Shown here: positions 42,101 to 60,492 of the stretch, in pieces
Layout: every line of letters begins with the position of its first letter
Position numbering within the stretch: position 1 is the first letter of the stretch
Source of the DNA: Eriocheir sinensis
Lineage: Eukaryota; Arthropoda; Malacostraca; Decapoda; Varunidae
Direction of reading: 5' to 3'
Assembly (NCBI RefSeq): GCF_024679095.1
Contig: NW_026111670.1
Span: 310,001-374,000 of the forward strand
Length of the DNA stretch: 64,000 nt
Notes under the pieces: generated by a model
The model's input: the letters and a program-made list of their open reading frames with translations, nothing else
Told to the model about the DNA's origin: nothing
Databases searched by the model: none
Position numbers and translations under genes: made by a program

Positions 42101-42590
42101 TACAAATCTACGTTATTTTATGTGTATTCGTATATATATTTTGAAACAAATTTACATTGTTTTATATGTATTTTGCATATCTATTTCAATACAGATTTAC
42201 CTTATTGTATGTGTATTTTGTATATTTATTTTAATACAAATTAATTTTTTCATGTGTATTTTGGTATATATATTTTTATAAAAAAAATGCGTTATTTAAT
42301 GGGTATTTTGCATCTTTATTTTCATACAAATTTACATTGTTTTATTAATATTCAGTGTATTTATTTTGATACGATTTTACATTATTCTATTTGTGTTTTG
42401 TATATATTTTTTTATACATATTTACATTATTTAATGTGTATTTTGTATATTTTAAAACAAATTTACGTTATTTTATGCGCATCTGTTAAAATATTTTGAT
42501 ACAAATTTACATTATTTATGTATTTTGAATATATATATTAATACAAATTTAGTTTATTTTATGTATATTTTGTATATCTATTTTCATTCG
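39173..42590 (+). repeat. Satellite block, plus orientation (fourth copy of the 3.4-kb unit)
   Basis: Starts with the same monomers as 15690, 24260 and 30850 and follows their order to about 42480. It ends with the recurrent flip ctattttcattcgtatcaaa. Confidence 0.88.
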
Positions 42591-44220
42591 TATCAAAACA
42601 AATAAACAAAATAGCAATAAAATAATGTAAATTTGTATGAGATAACATATACAAATACACATAAAATAACGCAAATTTCTAAAAAAATATATGTACAAAA
42701 ATGCACATAAAATAAAGTAAATTTGCATAAAAATATATATACAAAACACACATTAAATAATGTAAATGCGTCCATAAAATAAACTAAATTTGTATAAAAC
42801 TATATACAAAAATACACAATTTTTTTTAAAATACACATAAAATTAGGTAAATTTGTATTGAAATACATATACAAAATACACATAAAATAATGTAAATTTG
42901 AATGAAAATATATAAACAAATACACTTATAATAACGTAAATTTGTATAAAATATATGCAAGATACACATTAAATAATGTAAATTTGTATAAAAAAAATAT
43001 ATACAAAAAAGAAATAGAATAATGTAAAATCCTATCAATATAAATACACAGAATATCAATAAAATAATGTAAATTTGTATGAAAAGAAAGATGCAAAATT
43101 CCCATAAAATAGCGCATTTTTTATAAAAATATATATACCAAAATACACATAAAATATTTAAATTTGTATTGAAATAAATATACAAAATGCATATACAGTA
43201 AGGTAAATATGTATTGAAAGAGATATTCAAAAATACATATAAAACAAAGTTAATTTGTTTCAAAATATATATACGAATACACATAAAATAACGTAGATTT
43301 CTATAGAAATATATATACAAAATACACATGAAATTATGTAAATACGTATAAAAATATATATACAAAATACATATCTAGGTAAATTCGTGTCAAAATAAAT
43401 AAACAAAATATCATGAAAAGAATGTGTATTTGCATGAAAATAAATAATAGATAATAAATTTGTATGAAATATATATGCAAGATACACTTTAAATAATGTA
43501 AATATGTAAAAAAAAAATATACAAAAAACAAATAGAATAATGTGAAATCGTAACAAAATAAATACACCGAATATTAATAAAATAATGTAAATTTGTATGA
43601 AAATAAAGATGCAAAATTCCCATCAAATAGCGCATTTCTTATAAAAATATATATACCAAAACACACATAAAATATTTAAATTTGTATTGAAATAAATATA
43701 CAAAATGCACATACAATAAGGTAAACTTGTATTGAAAGAGATATGCAAAAATACATATAAAACAATGTAAATTTGTTTCAAAATGTATATACGAATACAC
43801 ATAAAATAACGTAGATTTCTATAAAAATATATATACAAAATACACACAAATTTAAGTAAATACGTATAAATATAGATATTCAAAATACACATAGAATAAT
43901 GTAAAATTGTTTAAAAAAAATAAACAGAATATAAATAAAATAATGTAAATTTGTATGAAAATAAAAATGCAAAATACCCATAAAATAAAGCATATTTTTA
44001 TAAAAATACATATAGAAAATACACATAGCATAATTAAATTTGTATTAAAATTAATATACAAAATGCATATACAATAATGTAAATTTGTATTGAAAAAATA
44101 TGCAAAATACACATAAAACAGTGTAAATTTATTTCAAAATCTATATACGAATACTCATAAATCAACGTAGATTTCTATAGAAATATATATACAAAATACA
44201 CATCAAATGATGTAAACACG

Positions 44221-44283
<63 letters not shown>

Positions 44284-45135
44284 ATAAATATCAATATAGA
44301 ATATATATATATATGAAAATAAATATACAAAATATACATAAAATAACAAAAAATTGTATAAAAATATTTACAAAAATACACAAAAAATAATTTAAATTTG
44401 TATGAAAATAGATATAAAAATACACATATAAATAGGTAAATTTGTATTGAAATATATTTACAAAATACACATAAATAATTTAAATTTGTATGAAAATGTA
44501 TAAACAAATACACATAAAATAACGTAAATTTGTATAAATATATATAAAAAATACACATAAAATAATGTAAATATGTATAAAAAAAATATATACAAAACAC
44601 ACATAGAATAATAAACAATGGTATCAAAATAAAAACACAGAATATTAATAAAATAATGTAAATTTGTATGAAAATTAAGATGCAAAATACCCATAAAATA
44701 ACGCATTTTTTATAAAAAATATTTATACCAAGACACACATAAAATATTTGAATTTGTATTAAAATAAATATACAAAATGCACATACAATAAGGTAAATTT
44801 GTATTGAAATAGATATGCAAAATACATATAAAACCATAAGTTTTTTTTCAAAATATATATACGAATACTCATAAAATAACGTAGATTTCTATGAAAATAA
44901 ATATACAAAATACACATAAAATGAAGTAAATACGTATAAAAAAAGGTATACAAAATACACATAAAATAATGTAAACTCGTATCAAAATAAATAAACAAAA
45001 TACTAATAAAAGAATGTGTATTGTATAAATATAAATATACAAAATACAAATAAAATAACGTAAATTTATATAAAACTATATGCAAAAATACACAAAAGTA
45101 ATTAAATTTGTGTGAAAATAGATATACAAAATACA
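42591..45135 (-). repeat. Satellite block, minus orientation
   Basis: Reverse complement of the 4807-6700 series over most of its length, including a shortened (TA)n. It contains the longest spurious open frame of the array (44175-44837, 220 codons). It ends at the palindromic flip acaaaatacatgtgtatttt. Confidence 0.88.
44226..44280. repeat. (TA)n microsatellite, about 55 bp
   Basis: Inverted counterpart of the tract at 4900-5027, with the same flank (gatgtaaacacgtataaa) but much shorter. The sequence on the other side (44281-44330) differs from the other copy. Confidence 0.9.
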
Positions 45136-46468
45136 TGTGTATTTTGTATATTTAGTTTCATACAAATTGAAATTATTTTGTTAATTTTTATATATTTTCA
45201 AACAAATTTTCGTTATTTTATGTGTATTATATATTTATTTATTCTACAAATATACAATTTACCTTATTTTGTATATCTATTTTCATACAAATTAAAATAC
45301 TTCTGTGTATTTTTGTATATAGTTTTATATAAATTTACGTTATTTTATGTGTATTTTGTATATTTATATTTATACAAATACACATTCTTTTATTGGTATT
45401 TTGTTTATTTATTTTGATACGAATTTACATTATTTTATGTGTATTTTGTATACATTTTTTTATACGTATTTACTTCATTTTATGTGTATTTTGTATATAT
45501 ATTTTGATAGAAATCTACGTTATTTTATGTGTATTCGTATATATATTTTGAAACAAATTTACATTGTTTTATATGTATTTTGCATATCTATTTCAATACA
45601 AATTTACCTTATTGTATGTGTTTTTTGTATATTTATTTTAATACAAATTTAATTTTTTGATGTGTATTTTGGTATATATATTTTTATAAATAAAAAAATG
45701 CGTTATTTTATGGGTATTTTGCCTCTTTATTTTCATACAAATTTACATTATTTTATTAATATTCTGTGTATTTATTTTGATACGATTTTACATTATTCTA
45801 TTTGTGTTTTGAATATATTTTTTTATACAAATTTACGTTATTTTAAGTGTATTTCTCTATGTCTTTTCATTCAAATTTACATTATTTTGTGTGTATTTTG
45901 TATATGTATTTCAATACAAATCTACCTAATTTTATGTGTATTTTGTATATTTATTTTCATACAAATTTAAAATATTTTTGTGTATTTTAGTATATAGTTT
46001 GATACAAATTTAGGTTATTTTCTGTGTATTTTGTATATCTATTTTCATACAAATACACATTCTTTTATTGATATTTTGTTTATTTCTTTTGACGCGAATT
46101 TACAGTATTTAATGTGTATTTTGTATATATTTTTATACTTATTTACATCATTTCATGTGTATTTCGTATATATATTCCTATAGAAATCAACGTTATTTTA
46201 TGTGTATTCGTATATATATTTTGATACAAATTTACACTGTTTTAAGTGTATTTTGCGTTTTTTTTCAATACAAACTTACCGTATTGTATGTGCATTTTGT
46301 ATATTAATTTTAACACATTTAATTATTCTATGTGTATTTTTGAATTTGTATTTAAAAAAAAATGCTTTATTTTATAGGTATTTTGCATCTTTATTTTCAT
46401 ACAAATTTAAATTATTTTATTGATATTCTGTGTACTTATTTTGATACGATTTTACATTATTCTATGTA
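45136..46468 (+). repeat. Satellite block, plus orientation
   Basis: Landmark aaatacacattcttttattg occurs twice. It ends at ctatgtataacaaaaataaa, the reverse complement of the flip at 49622. Confidence 0.85.
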
Positions 46469-47766
46469 TAACAAAAATAAATACAGAATACACAAAAATA
46501 GATATGCAAAATACATATAAACAATGTAAATTTGTTTCAAAATATATATACGAATACACATGAAATAAGGTAGATTTCTATAAAAAAAAAAATATACAAA
46601 ATACACATAAAATTAAGTAAAACGTATAAAAAATGTATACAAAATACACATAAAATAATGTAAATTAGTATCAAAATAAATAAACAAAATACCAATAAAA
46701 GAATGTGTATTTGTATAAATATATATATATACAAAATACACATTAATTAATATAAATTTGTTTAAAACTATACAAAATACACATGAAATGATGTAAATTC
46801 GTATAGAAATATATATACAAAATACACATTAAATAATGTAAATTCGCGTCAAAATAAATAAACAAAATATAAATAAAAGAATGTGTATTTGTATGAAAAT
46901 AGATATACAAAATACACATAAAATAACCTAAATTTGTATCAAACTATATACAAAAATACACAAAAATATTTTAAATTTGTATGTAAATAAATATACAAAA
47001 TACACATAAAAATATATATATGTGTATACACAAAATACACATAAAATAATGTAAATTTGAATGAAAATACATGAACAATTACACTTAAAATAACGTAAAT
47101 TTGTATAAAAAAATATATACAAAACACAAATAGAATAATGTAAAATCGTATCAAAATAAATACACAGAATATTAATAAAATAATGTAAATTTGTATGAAA
47201 ATAAAGAAGCAAAATACCCATAAAATAACGCATTTTTTTATTTATAAAAATATATATACCAAAATACACATCAAAAAATTAAATTTGTATTAAAATAAAT
47301 ATACAAAAAACACATACAATAAGGTAAATTTGTATTGAAATAGATATGCAAAATACATATAAAACAATGTAAATTTGTTTCAAAATATATATACGAATAC
47401 ACATAAAATAACGTAGATTTCTATAAAAATATATATACAAAATACACATAAAATGAAGTAAATACGTATAAAAAATGTATACAAAATACACATAAAATAA
47501 TGTAAGTTCGTATCAAAATAAATAAACAAAATACCAATAAAAGAATGTGTATTTGTATTAATATAAATATACAAAATACACATAAAATAACGTAAATTTA
47601 TATAAAACTATATACAAAAATACACAGAAGTAATTAAATTCGTATGAAAATAATATACAAAATACAGATAAAATAAGCTAAATTTGAATTGAAATGTATA
47701 TACAAAATACATAAAATAATGTAGATTTGTATCAAAATATTTATAAAAATACATATAATAACGAAA
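46469..47766 (-). repeat. Satellite block, minus orientation
   Basis: Its left part is the inverse of about 49330-49620. Its right part matches 3823-4455 and 60.9-61.6 kb in monomer order. It flips at aacgaaaattttgatacgat. Confidence 0.85.
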
Positions 47767-49621
47767 ATTTTGATACGATTTTACATTATTCTATTTGTGT
47801 TTTGTATATATTTTTTATACATATTTACATTATTTAATGTGTATTTTGTATATATATTTCATACAAATTTACGTTATTATATGTGTATTTGTTTATATAT
47901 TTTCTTTCAAATTTACATTATTTTATGTGTATTTTGTATATGTATTTCAATACAAATTAACCTAATTTTATGTGTATTTTCTATATTTCTTTTCATACAA
48001 ATTTAAATTATTTTTGTGTATTTTTGTATATAGTTTTATACAAATTTAGGTTATTTTATGTACGCATTTACATTATTTAATGTGTGTTTTGTATATATTT
48101 TTATTAATAGTTACTTTATTTTACGCTCATTTTTGGACATATATTTTTATAGAAATTAGCGTTATTTTATAAGTATTTGTATATGTTTTCTCATACAAAT
48201 TTACATTATTTTATTGATATTTTGTTTATTTAGTTTGATACGAATTAAATGATTATATGTGTATTTTGTACATATTTTTTATACGTATTTACATTACTTA
48301 ATGTGTATTTTGTTTATATATTTTTAAACAAATTTACGTTATTATATGTATTTTTATAAATATTTTGATACAAATTTACATTATTTTATGTATTTTGTAT
48401 ATACATTTCAATTCAAATTTAGCTTATTTTATCTGTATTTTGTATATCTATTTTCATACGAATTTAATTACTTCTGTGTATTTTTGTATATAGTTTTATA
48501 TAAATTTACGTTATTTTATGTGTATTTTGTATATTTATATATATAAATAAATTGGTATTTGTTTATTTATTTTGATACGAATTTACATTATTTTATGTGT
48601 TTTTTGTAAACATTTTTTTATACGTATTTACTTCATTTTATGTGTATTTTGTATATATATTTTTATAGAAATCTACGTTATTTTATGTGTATTCGTATAT
48701 ATATTTTGAAATAAATTTACATTGTTTTATATGTATTTTGCATATCTATTTCAATACAAATTTACCTTATTGTATGTGTTTTTTGTATATTTATTTTAAT
48801 ACAAATTTAATTTTTTGATGTGTATTTTGGTATATATATTTTTATAAAAAAAAATGCGTTATTTTATGGGTATTTTGCTTCTTTATTTTCATAGAAGTTT
48901 ACATTATTTTATTAATATTCTGTGTATTTATTTTGATACGATTTTACATTATTCTATTTGTGTTTTGTACATATTTTTTTATACAAATTTACGTTATTTT
49001 AAGTGTATTTGTTTATGTATTTTCATTCAAATTTACATTATTTTATGTGTATTTTGTGTATGTATTTCAATACAAATTTACCTAATTTTATGTGTATTTT
49101 GTATATTTATTTTCATACAAATTTAAAATATTTTTGTGTATTTTTCTATATAGTTTGATACAAATTTAGGTTATTTTATGTGTATTTTGTATATCTATTT
49201 TCATACAAATACACATTCTTTTATTTATATTTTGTTTATTTATTTTGACGCGAATTTACAATATTTAATGTGTATTTTGTTTATATATTTTTATACGTAT
49301 TTACATCATTTCATGTGTATTTTGTATAGTTTTAAACAAATTTATATTATTTAATGTGTATTTTGTATATATATATTTATACAAATACACATTCTTTTAT
49401 TGGTATTTTGTTCATTTATTTTGATACTAATTTACTTTATTTTATGTGTATTTTGTATACATTTTTTATACGTATTTACTTAATTTTATGTGTATTTTGT
49501 ATATATATTTTTATAGAAATCTACCTTATTTCATGTGTATTCGTATATATATTTTGAAACAAATTTACATTGTTTATATGTATTTTGCATATCTATTTTT
49601 GTGTATTCTGTATTTATTTTT
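47767..49621 (+). repeat. Satellite block, plus orientation
   Basis: Starts with gatacgattttacattatt and follows the 41.2-42 kb order. Ends at atttttgttatacatagaat. Confidence 0.85.
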
Positions 49622-50578
49622 GTTATACATAGAATAATGTAAAATCGTATCAAAATAGGTACACAGAATATCAATAAAATAATTTAAATTTGTATGAAAA
49701 TAAAGATGCAAAATACCCATAAGATAAAGCATATTTTTTTTAAAAAATACATATACAAAAATACACATAGAATAATTAAATTTGTATTAAGATTAATACA
49801 CAAAATGCACACATACAAAAAGGTAAATTTGTATTGAAAAAAAACGCAAAATACAAATAAAACAGTGTAAATTTGTTTCAAAATATATATACGAATACAC
49901 ATAAAATAACGTAGATTTCTATAGAAATATATATACAAAATACACATGAAATTATGTAAATACATATAAAAATATATATATAAAATACATATTAAGTAAT
50001 GTAAATTCGTGACAAAATAAATAAACAAAATATCATGAAAAGAATGTTTATTTGTATGAAAATAAATAATAGATAATAAATTTGTATGTAATATATATGC
50101 AAGATACACATTAAATAATGTAAATATGTATAAAAAAATATATATACAAAAAACAAATAGAATAATGTAAAATCGTATCAAAATAAATACACCGAATATT
50201 AATAAAATAATGTAAATTTGTATGAAAATAAAGATGCAAAATTCCCATCAAATAGCGCATTTCTTATAAAAATATATATACCAAAATACACATAAAATAT
50301 TTAAATTTGTATTGAAATAAATATACAAAATGCACATACAATAAGGTAAACTTCTGTTGAAAGAGATATGCAAAAATACATATAAAAAATTGTAAATTTG
50401 TTTGAAAATATATATACGAATACACATAAAATAAAGTAGATTTCTATAAAAATTTATATACAAAATTCACATAAAATTAGGTAAATACGTATAAAAAAAT
50501 GTAAACAAAATACACATAAAATAATATAAATTCGAAACAAAATAAATAAACAAAATACCAATAAAAGAATGTGTATTT
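49622..50578 (-). repeat. Satellite block, minus orientation
   Basis: Follows the same monomers as 4517 at its start and those of 43.26-43.8 kb in the middle. It flips at gtatttgttctgtgtatttt. Confidence 0.85.
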
Positions 50579-52857
50579 GTTCTGTGTATTTTTGTATATA
50601 GTTTTATACAAATTTACGATATTTTATGTGTATTTTGTATATTTATATTTATACAAATACACATTCTTTTACTGGTATTTTGTTTATTTATTTTGATACG
50701 GTTTTTATGTGTATTTTGTATTCATTTTTTTATACGTATTTACTTCATTTTATGTGTATTTTGTATATATTTTTATAGAAATCAACGTTATTTTATGAGT
50801 ATTCGTATATATATTTTGAAACAAATTTACATTGTTTTATATGTATTTTGCATATCTATTTCAATACAAATTTACCTTAAAGTATGTGCATTTTTTATAT
50901 TTATTTTAATACAAATTTTCATATTTTATGTGTATTTTGGTATATATATTTTTTAAAAAAATGCGTTATTTTATGGCTATTTTGCATCTTTATTTTTATA
51001 CAAATTTACATTATTTTATTAATATTTTGTGTATTTATTTAGATACGATTTTACATTATTCTATTTGTGTCTTGAATATATTTTTTTATACATATTTACA
51101 TTATTTAATTAGTATTTTGTATATATATTTGATACAAATTTACGTTATTTTAAGTGTATATGTTTATATATTTTCATTCAAACTTCCATTATTTTATGTG
51201 TATTTTGTATATGTATTTTAATACAAATTTACCTAATTTTATGTGTATTTTGTATATTTATTTTCATACAAATTTAAATTATTTTTGTGTATTTTTGTAT
51301 ATAGTTTTATACAAACTTAGGCTATTTTGTGAGTATTTTGTATATCTATTTTCATACAAATACACATTCTTTTATTGATATTTTGTTTATTTATTTTGAC
51401 GAGAATTTGAAATATTTAATGTGTATTTTGTATGTATATTTTTATACGTATTTACATCATTTCATGTGTATTTTGTATATATATTTCTATAGAAATCTAC
51501 GTTATATTATGTGTATTCGTATATAGATTTTTAAACAAATTTACACTTTTATGTGTATTTTGAATATTTTTTCAATACAAATTTACCTTATTGTATAAGT
51601 ATTTTGTATATTAATTTTAATACAAATTTAATTATTCTATGTGTATTTTTGTATATGTATTTTTATAAAAATATGCTTTTTTATGGGTATTTTGCATTTT
51701 TATTTTCATACAAATTTACGTTATTTTATTGATATTCTGCTCATTCATTTTGATACGATTTGACATTATTTTATGTGTATTTGTTTATATATTTTGACAC
51801 AAATTTACAATATTTTATGGGTATTTTGTATATATATTTCAAAAGAAATTTACCTAGTTTTATGTGTATTTTGAATATCTATTTTCATACAAACTCAAAT
51901 TATTATGTATTTTTGTATATATTTCAATACAAATTTTAGCTATGTTATGTGTATTTTGTTAATCTATTTTCATTCAAATATATATTATTTTATTGGTATT
52001 TTGTTGATTTATATTGATACGAATTTACATTATTTTATATGTACTTTTTATATATATTTTTATACGCATTTACATTATTTAATATTTATTTTGAATATAT
52101 AATTTTATACAAATTCATGGTATTTTATGTGTATTTGTATATATATTTTCATATAAATTTACATTATTTTATGTGTATTTTGTACATATATTTCATTACA
52201 AATTTACCTTATTTTATGTTTATTTTGTATGTGTATTTTTATATTTATACACGTTTACTCATACAAATTTATATTATTTTATTGGTATTTTGTTTATTTA
52301 TTTTGATACGAATTACATGATTATATGTGTATTTTGTACAAATTTTTTTATACGTATTTACATTATTTAATGTGTATTTTGTTTATATATTTTTATACAA
52401 ATTTACGTTATTATATGTGTATTTGTATAAATATTTTGATACCAATTTACTTTATTTCATGTATTTTGTATATATATTTCAATTCAAATTTAGCTTATTT
52501 TGTGTGTGTTTTGTATATATTTTCATCCAAATTTAATTACTTCTGTGTATTTTTTATATAGTTTTATATAAATTTACGTTATTTTATGTGTATTTTGTAT
52601 ATTTATATTTATACAAATACACATTCTTTTATTGGTATTTTGTCTATTTATTTTGAAACGAATTTACATTATTTTATGTGTATTTTGTATACATTTTTTA
52701 TACGTATTTACTTAATTTTATGTGTATTTTGTATATATATTTTTTATAGAAATCTACGTTATTTTATGTGTATTCGTATACATATTTTGATACAAATTTA
52801 CATTGCTTTATATGTATTTTGCATATCTATTTCAATACAAATTTACCTTATTGTACA
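50579..52857 (+). repeat. Satellite block, plus orientation
   Basis: Close copy of 20058-22223, ending at the same breakpoint ttattgtacatataaaacaa. Confidence 0.87.
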
Positions 52858-52934
52858 TATAAAACAATGTAAATTTGTTTCAAAATATATGTACGAATAC
52901 ACATAAAATAACGTAGATTTCTATAAAAATATAT
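52858..52934 (-). repeat. Inverted island of under two monomers
   Basis: About 77 bp in minus orientation matching the first monomers of the block at 22224, then an abrupt return to plus at aaatatatatgtgtattttg. Confidence 0.8.
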
Positions 52935-54662
52935 ATGTGTATTTTGTATACATTTTTTTATACGTATTTACTTAATATTATGTGTATTTTGTATATGTAT
53001 TTTTATAGAAATCTACGTTATTTTATGTGTATTCGTATATATATTTTGAAACAAATTTACATTATTTTATATATATTTTGCATATCTATTTCAATACAAA
53101 TTTACCTTATTGTATGTGCATTTTGTATATTTATTTCAATACAAATTCAAATATTTTATGTGTATTTTCGTATCAATATTTTTATAAAAAATGCGTTATT
53201 TTATAGGTATTTTGCATCATAATTTTCATACAAATTTACATTATTTTATTAATATTCTGTGTATATATTTTGATACGATTTTACATTATTCTATTTGTGT
53301 TTTGTATATATTTTTTTATACATATTTACATTATTTAATGTGTATTTTGATTATATATTTCATACAAATCTACGTTATTATATGAGTATTTGTTTATATA
53401 TTTTCTTTCAAATTTACATTATTTTATATGTATTTTGTATATGTATTTCAATACAAATTAACCTAATTTTATGTGTATTTTGTATATTTCTTTTCAAACA
53501 AATTTCAATTATTTTTGTGTATTTTTGTATATAGTTTTATACAAATTTAGGTTATTTTATGTACGGATTTACATTATTTAATGTGTGTTTTGTATATATA
53601 TTTTTATTCAAAGTTACTTTATTTTACGTTCATTTTTGGACATATATTTTTATGGAAATTAGCGTTATTTTATATGTATTTGTATATGTTTTCTCATACA
53701 AATTTACATTATTTTATTGATATTTTGTTTATTTAGTTTGATACGAATTACATGATTATATGTGAATTTTGTACATATTTTTTATACGTATTTACATTAC
53801 TTAATGTGTATTTTGTTTATATATTTTTAAACAAATTTACGTTATTATATGTATTTTTATAAATATTTTGATACAAATTTACATTATTTTATGTATTTTC
53901 TATATACATTTGAATTCAAATTTAGCTTATTTTATCTGTATTTTGTATATCTATTTTCATACTAATTTAATAACTTCTGTGTATTTTTGTATATAGTTTT
54001 CTAAAAATTTACGTTATTTTTTGTGTATTTTGTATATTTATATTTATACAAATACACATTCTTTTATTGGTATTTTGTTTATTTATTTTGATACGAATTT
54101 ACATTATTTTATGTATTTTGTATACATTTTTCTTATACGTATTTACTTCATTTTATGTGTATTTTGTATATATATTTTATACAAATCTACGTTATTTTAT
54201 GTGTATTCGTATATATATTTTGAAACAAATTTACATTGTTTTATATGTATTTTATATCTATTTCAATACAGGTTTACCTTATTGTATGTATTTTGTATAT
54301 TTATTTTAATACAAATTAATTTTTTCATGTGTATTTTGGTATATATATTTTTATAAAAAAATGCGTTATTTAATGGGTATTTTGCATCTTTATTTTCATA
54401 CAAATTTACATTGTTTTATTAATATTCAGTGTATTTATTTTGATACGATTTTACATTATTCTATTTGTGTTTTGTATATATATTTTTATGCATATTTACA
54501 TTATTTAATGTGTATTTTGTATATTTTAAAACAAATTTACGTTATTTTATGCACATCTTTTAAAATATTTTGATACAAATTTACATTATTTTATGTATTT
54601 TGTATATATATTTTAATACAAATTTAGTTTATTTTATGTATATTTTGTATATCTATTTTCAT
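52935..54662 (+). repeat. Satellite block, plus orientation
   Basis: Direct copy of about 40860-42590, including the rare unit cttaatattatgtgtatttt and the terminal flip cattttcattcg-type junction. Confidence 0.88.
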
Positions 54663-56094
54663 TCGTATCAAAATAAATAAACAAAATAGCAATAAAATAA
54701 TGTAAATTTGTATGAGATAACAAATACAAATACACATAAAATAACGCAAATTTCTAAAAAAATATATGTACAAAAATGCACATAAAATAAAGTAAATTTG
54801 CATAAAAATATATATACAAAACACACATTAAATAATGTAAATGCGTACATAAAATAAACTAAATTTGTATAAAACTATATACAAAAATACACAAAAAATT
54901 TTAAACTTTGTATGAAAAGAAATATACAAAATACACATAAAATTAGGTAAATTTGTATTGAAATACATATACAAAATACACATAAAATAATGTAAATTTG
55001 AATGAAAATATATAAACAAATACACTTATAATAACGCAAATTTGTATAAAATATATATGCAAGATACACATTAAATAATGTAAATGTGTATAAAAAAATA
55101 TATACAAAAAAGAAATAGAATAATGTAAAATCCTATCAATATAAATACACAGAATATCAATAAAATAATGTAAATTTGTATGAAAAGAAAGATGGAAAAT
55201 TCCCATAAAATAGCGCATTTTTTATAAAAATATATATACCAAAATACACATAAAATATTTAAATTTGTATTGAAATAAATATACAAAATGCATATACAGT
55301 AAGGTAAATATGTATTGAAAGAGATATTCAAAAATACATATAAAACAAAGTTAATTTGTTTCAAAAAATATATACGAATACACATAAAATAACGTAGATT
55401 TCTATAGAAATATATATACAAAATACACATGAAATTATGTAAATACGTATAAAAATATATATACAAAATACATATAATGTAAATTGCAGTCAAAATAAAT
55501 AAACAAAATATCATGAAAAGAATGTGTATTTGCATGAAAATAAATAATCAATAACAAAATAAATACACTGAATATTAATAAAATAATGTAAATTTGTAAT
55601 GAAAATAAAGATGCAAAATTCCCATCAAATAGCGCATTTCTTATAAAAATATATACCAAAATACACATAAAATATTTAAATTTGTATTGAAATAAATATA
55701 CAAAATGCACATACAATAAGGTAAACATGTATTGAAAGATATGCAAAAAATACATATAAAACAATGTAAATTTGTTTCAAAATATATACGAATACACATA
55801 AAATAACGTAGATTTCTATAAATATATATACAAAATACACATTAAATAATGTAAATACGTATAAATATATATTCAAAATACACATAGAATAATGTAAAAT
55901 TGTTTAAAAAAAATTAAACAGAATATAAATAAAATAATGTAAATTTGTATTAAAATAAACGTGCAAAAATACGTTGCATAAATAAAATATATTTTATATA
56001 ATACATACAAAAATACATTGTATAATTAAATTTGTAATACAAATATAATATTCAAAATGTATTTTTTGTAATAATGTAAATTTGTATTGAAATA
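54663..56094 (-). repeat. Satellite block, minus orientation
   Basis: Direct copy of 42591 to about 44000. From about 55.97 kb the monomers become irregular, with odd insertions. Confidence 0.83.
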
Positions 56095-56685
56095 TATTTT
56101 ATACTGCTTTACATTATTTAATAATTATTTTGAATAAAAATTTTTATACAAATACTACATTATTTTATGTATTTTGTATATGTATTTTATATAAATTACA
56201 TTATTTTATGTAAACACGTATAAAAATTTGTATATATATTTCATGCCGTTTAAATTACTTTGTGTATTTGCCTATATTTTATAAACAAAATTTTATTTTG
56301 AATGTGTATTTTGTATATCTATTTTCATACAAATACACATAGGGTTCTTTTTCATGATATTTTGTTTATTTATTTTGACACGAATTACCGTGTCATTATT
56401 TAATGTGTATGAAAATTTGTATATATTTTAATACGTATTTACATTATTTCAAGTAATTTTGTATATAAATTTCTATAGAAATCTTTATTTTATGTGTATT
56501 CGTATATATATTTTGAAACAAATTATATTGTTTTATGTGTATTTTGCATATTTTTTCAATACAAATTTAATTATTGTATGAATACATGTACCCATAAATT
56601 TTGTATATTAATCTTAATAACAAATATTTACTTGATTAATCTAAGGTATTTTTGTATATGTATTTTTATAAAACGTAGATATGTA
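56095..56685 (+). repeat. Disordered satellite, plus orientation
   Basis: Monomers are recognisable but interrupted by extra bases (for example acatagggttctttttcatg and acgaattaccgtgtcattat) that are absent from the matching series at 15.7, 24.3 and 39.2 kb. It looks like either a decayed edge or poor consensus. Confidence 0.7.
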
Positions 56686-56806
56686 CTAGTTAAATTTAGT
56701 ATATGCACAAAAGTGTTCGTATACATAAATAATGTAAATTTGTATGAAATGAAAATAAATTCACATAAAATAACGTATATTTGTATAAAATAGATATACA
56801 AAATAA
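56686..56806 (-). repeat. Short minus-oriented island in the satellite
   Basis: About 120 bp resembling 35.56-35.65 kb (gaaataaattcacataaaa-like unit), then a return to plus near aataatttgtattatcttg. Confidence 0.65.

Positions 56807-60492
<3,686 letters not shown>

Noticed and set aside
44175..44837. Longest open frame of the array (220 codons, minus strand).
   Set aside because: It crosses the (TA)n tract as an IYIYIY run and otherwise repeats the satellite period.
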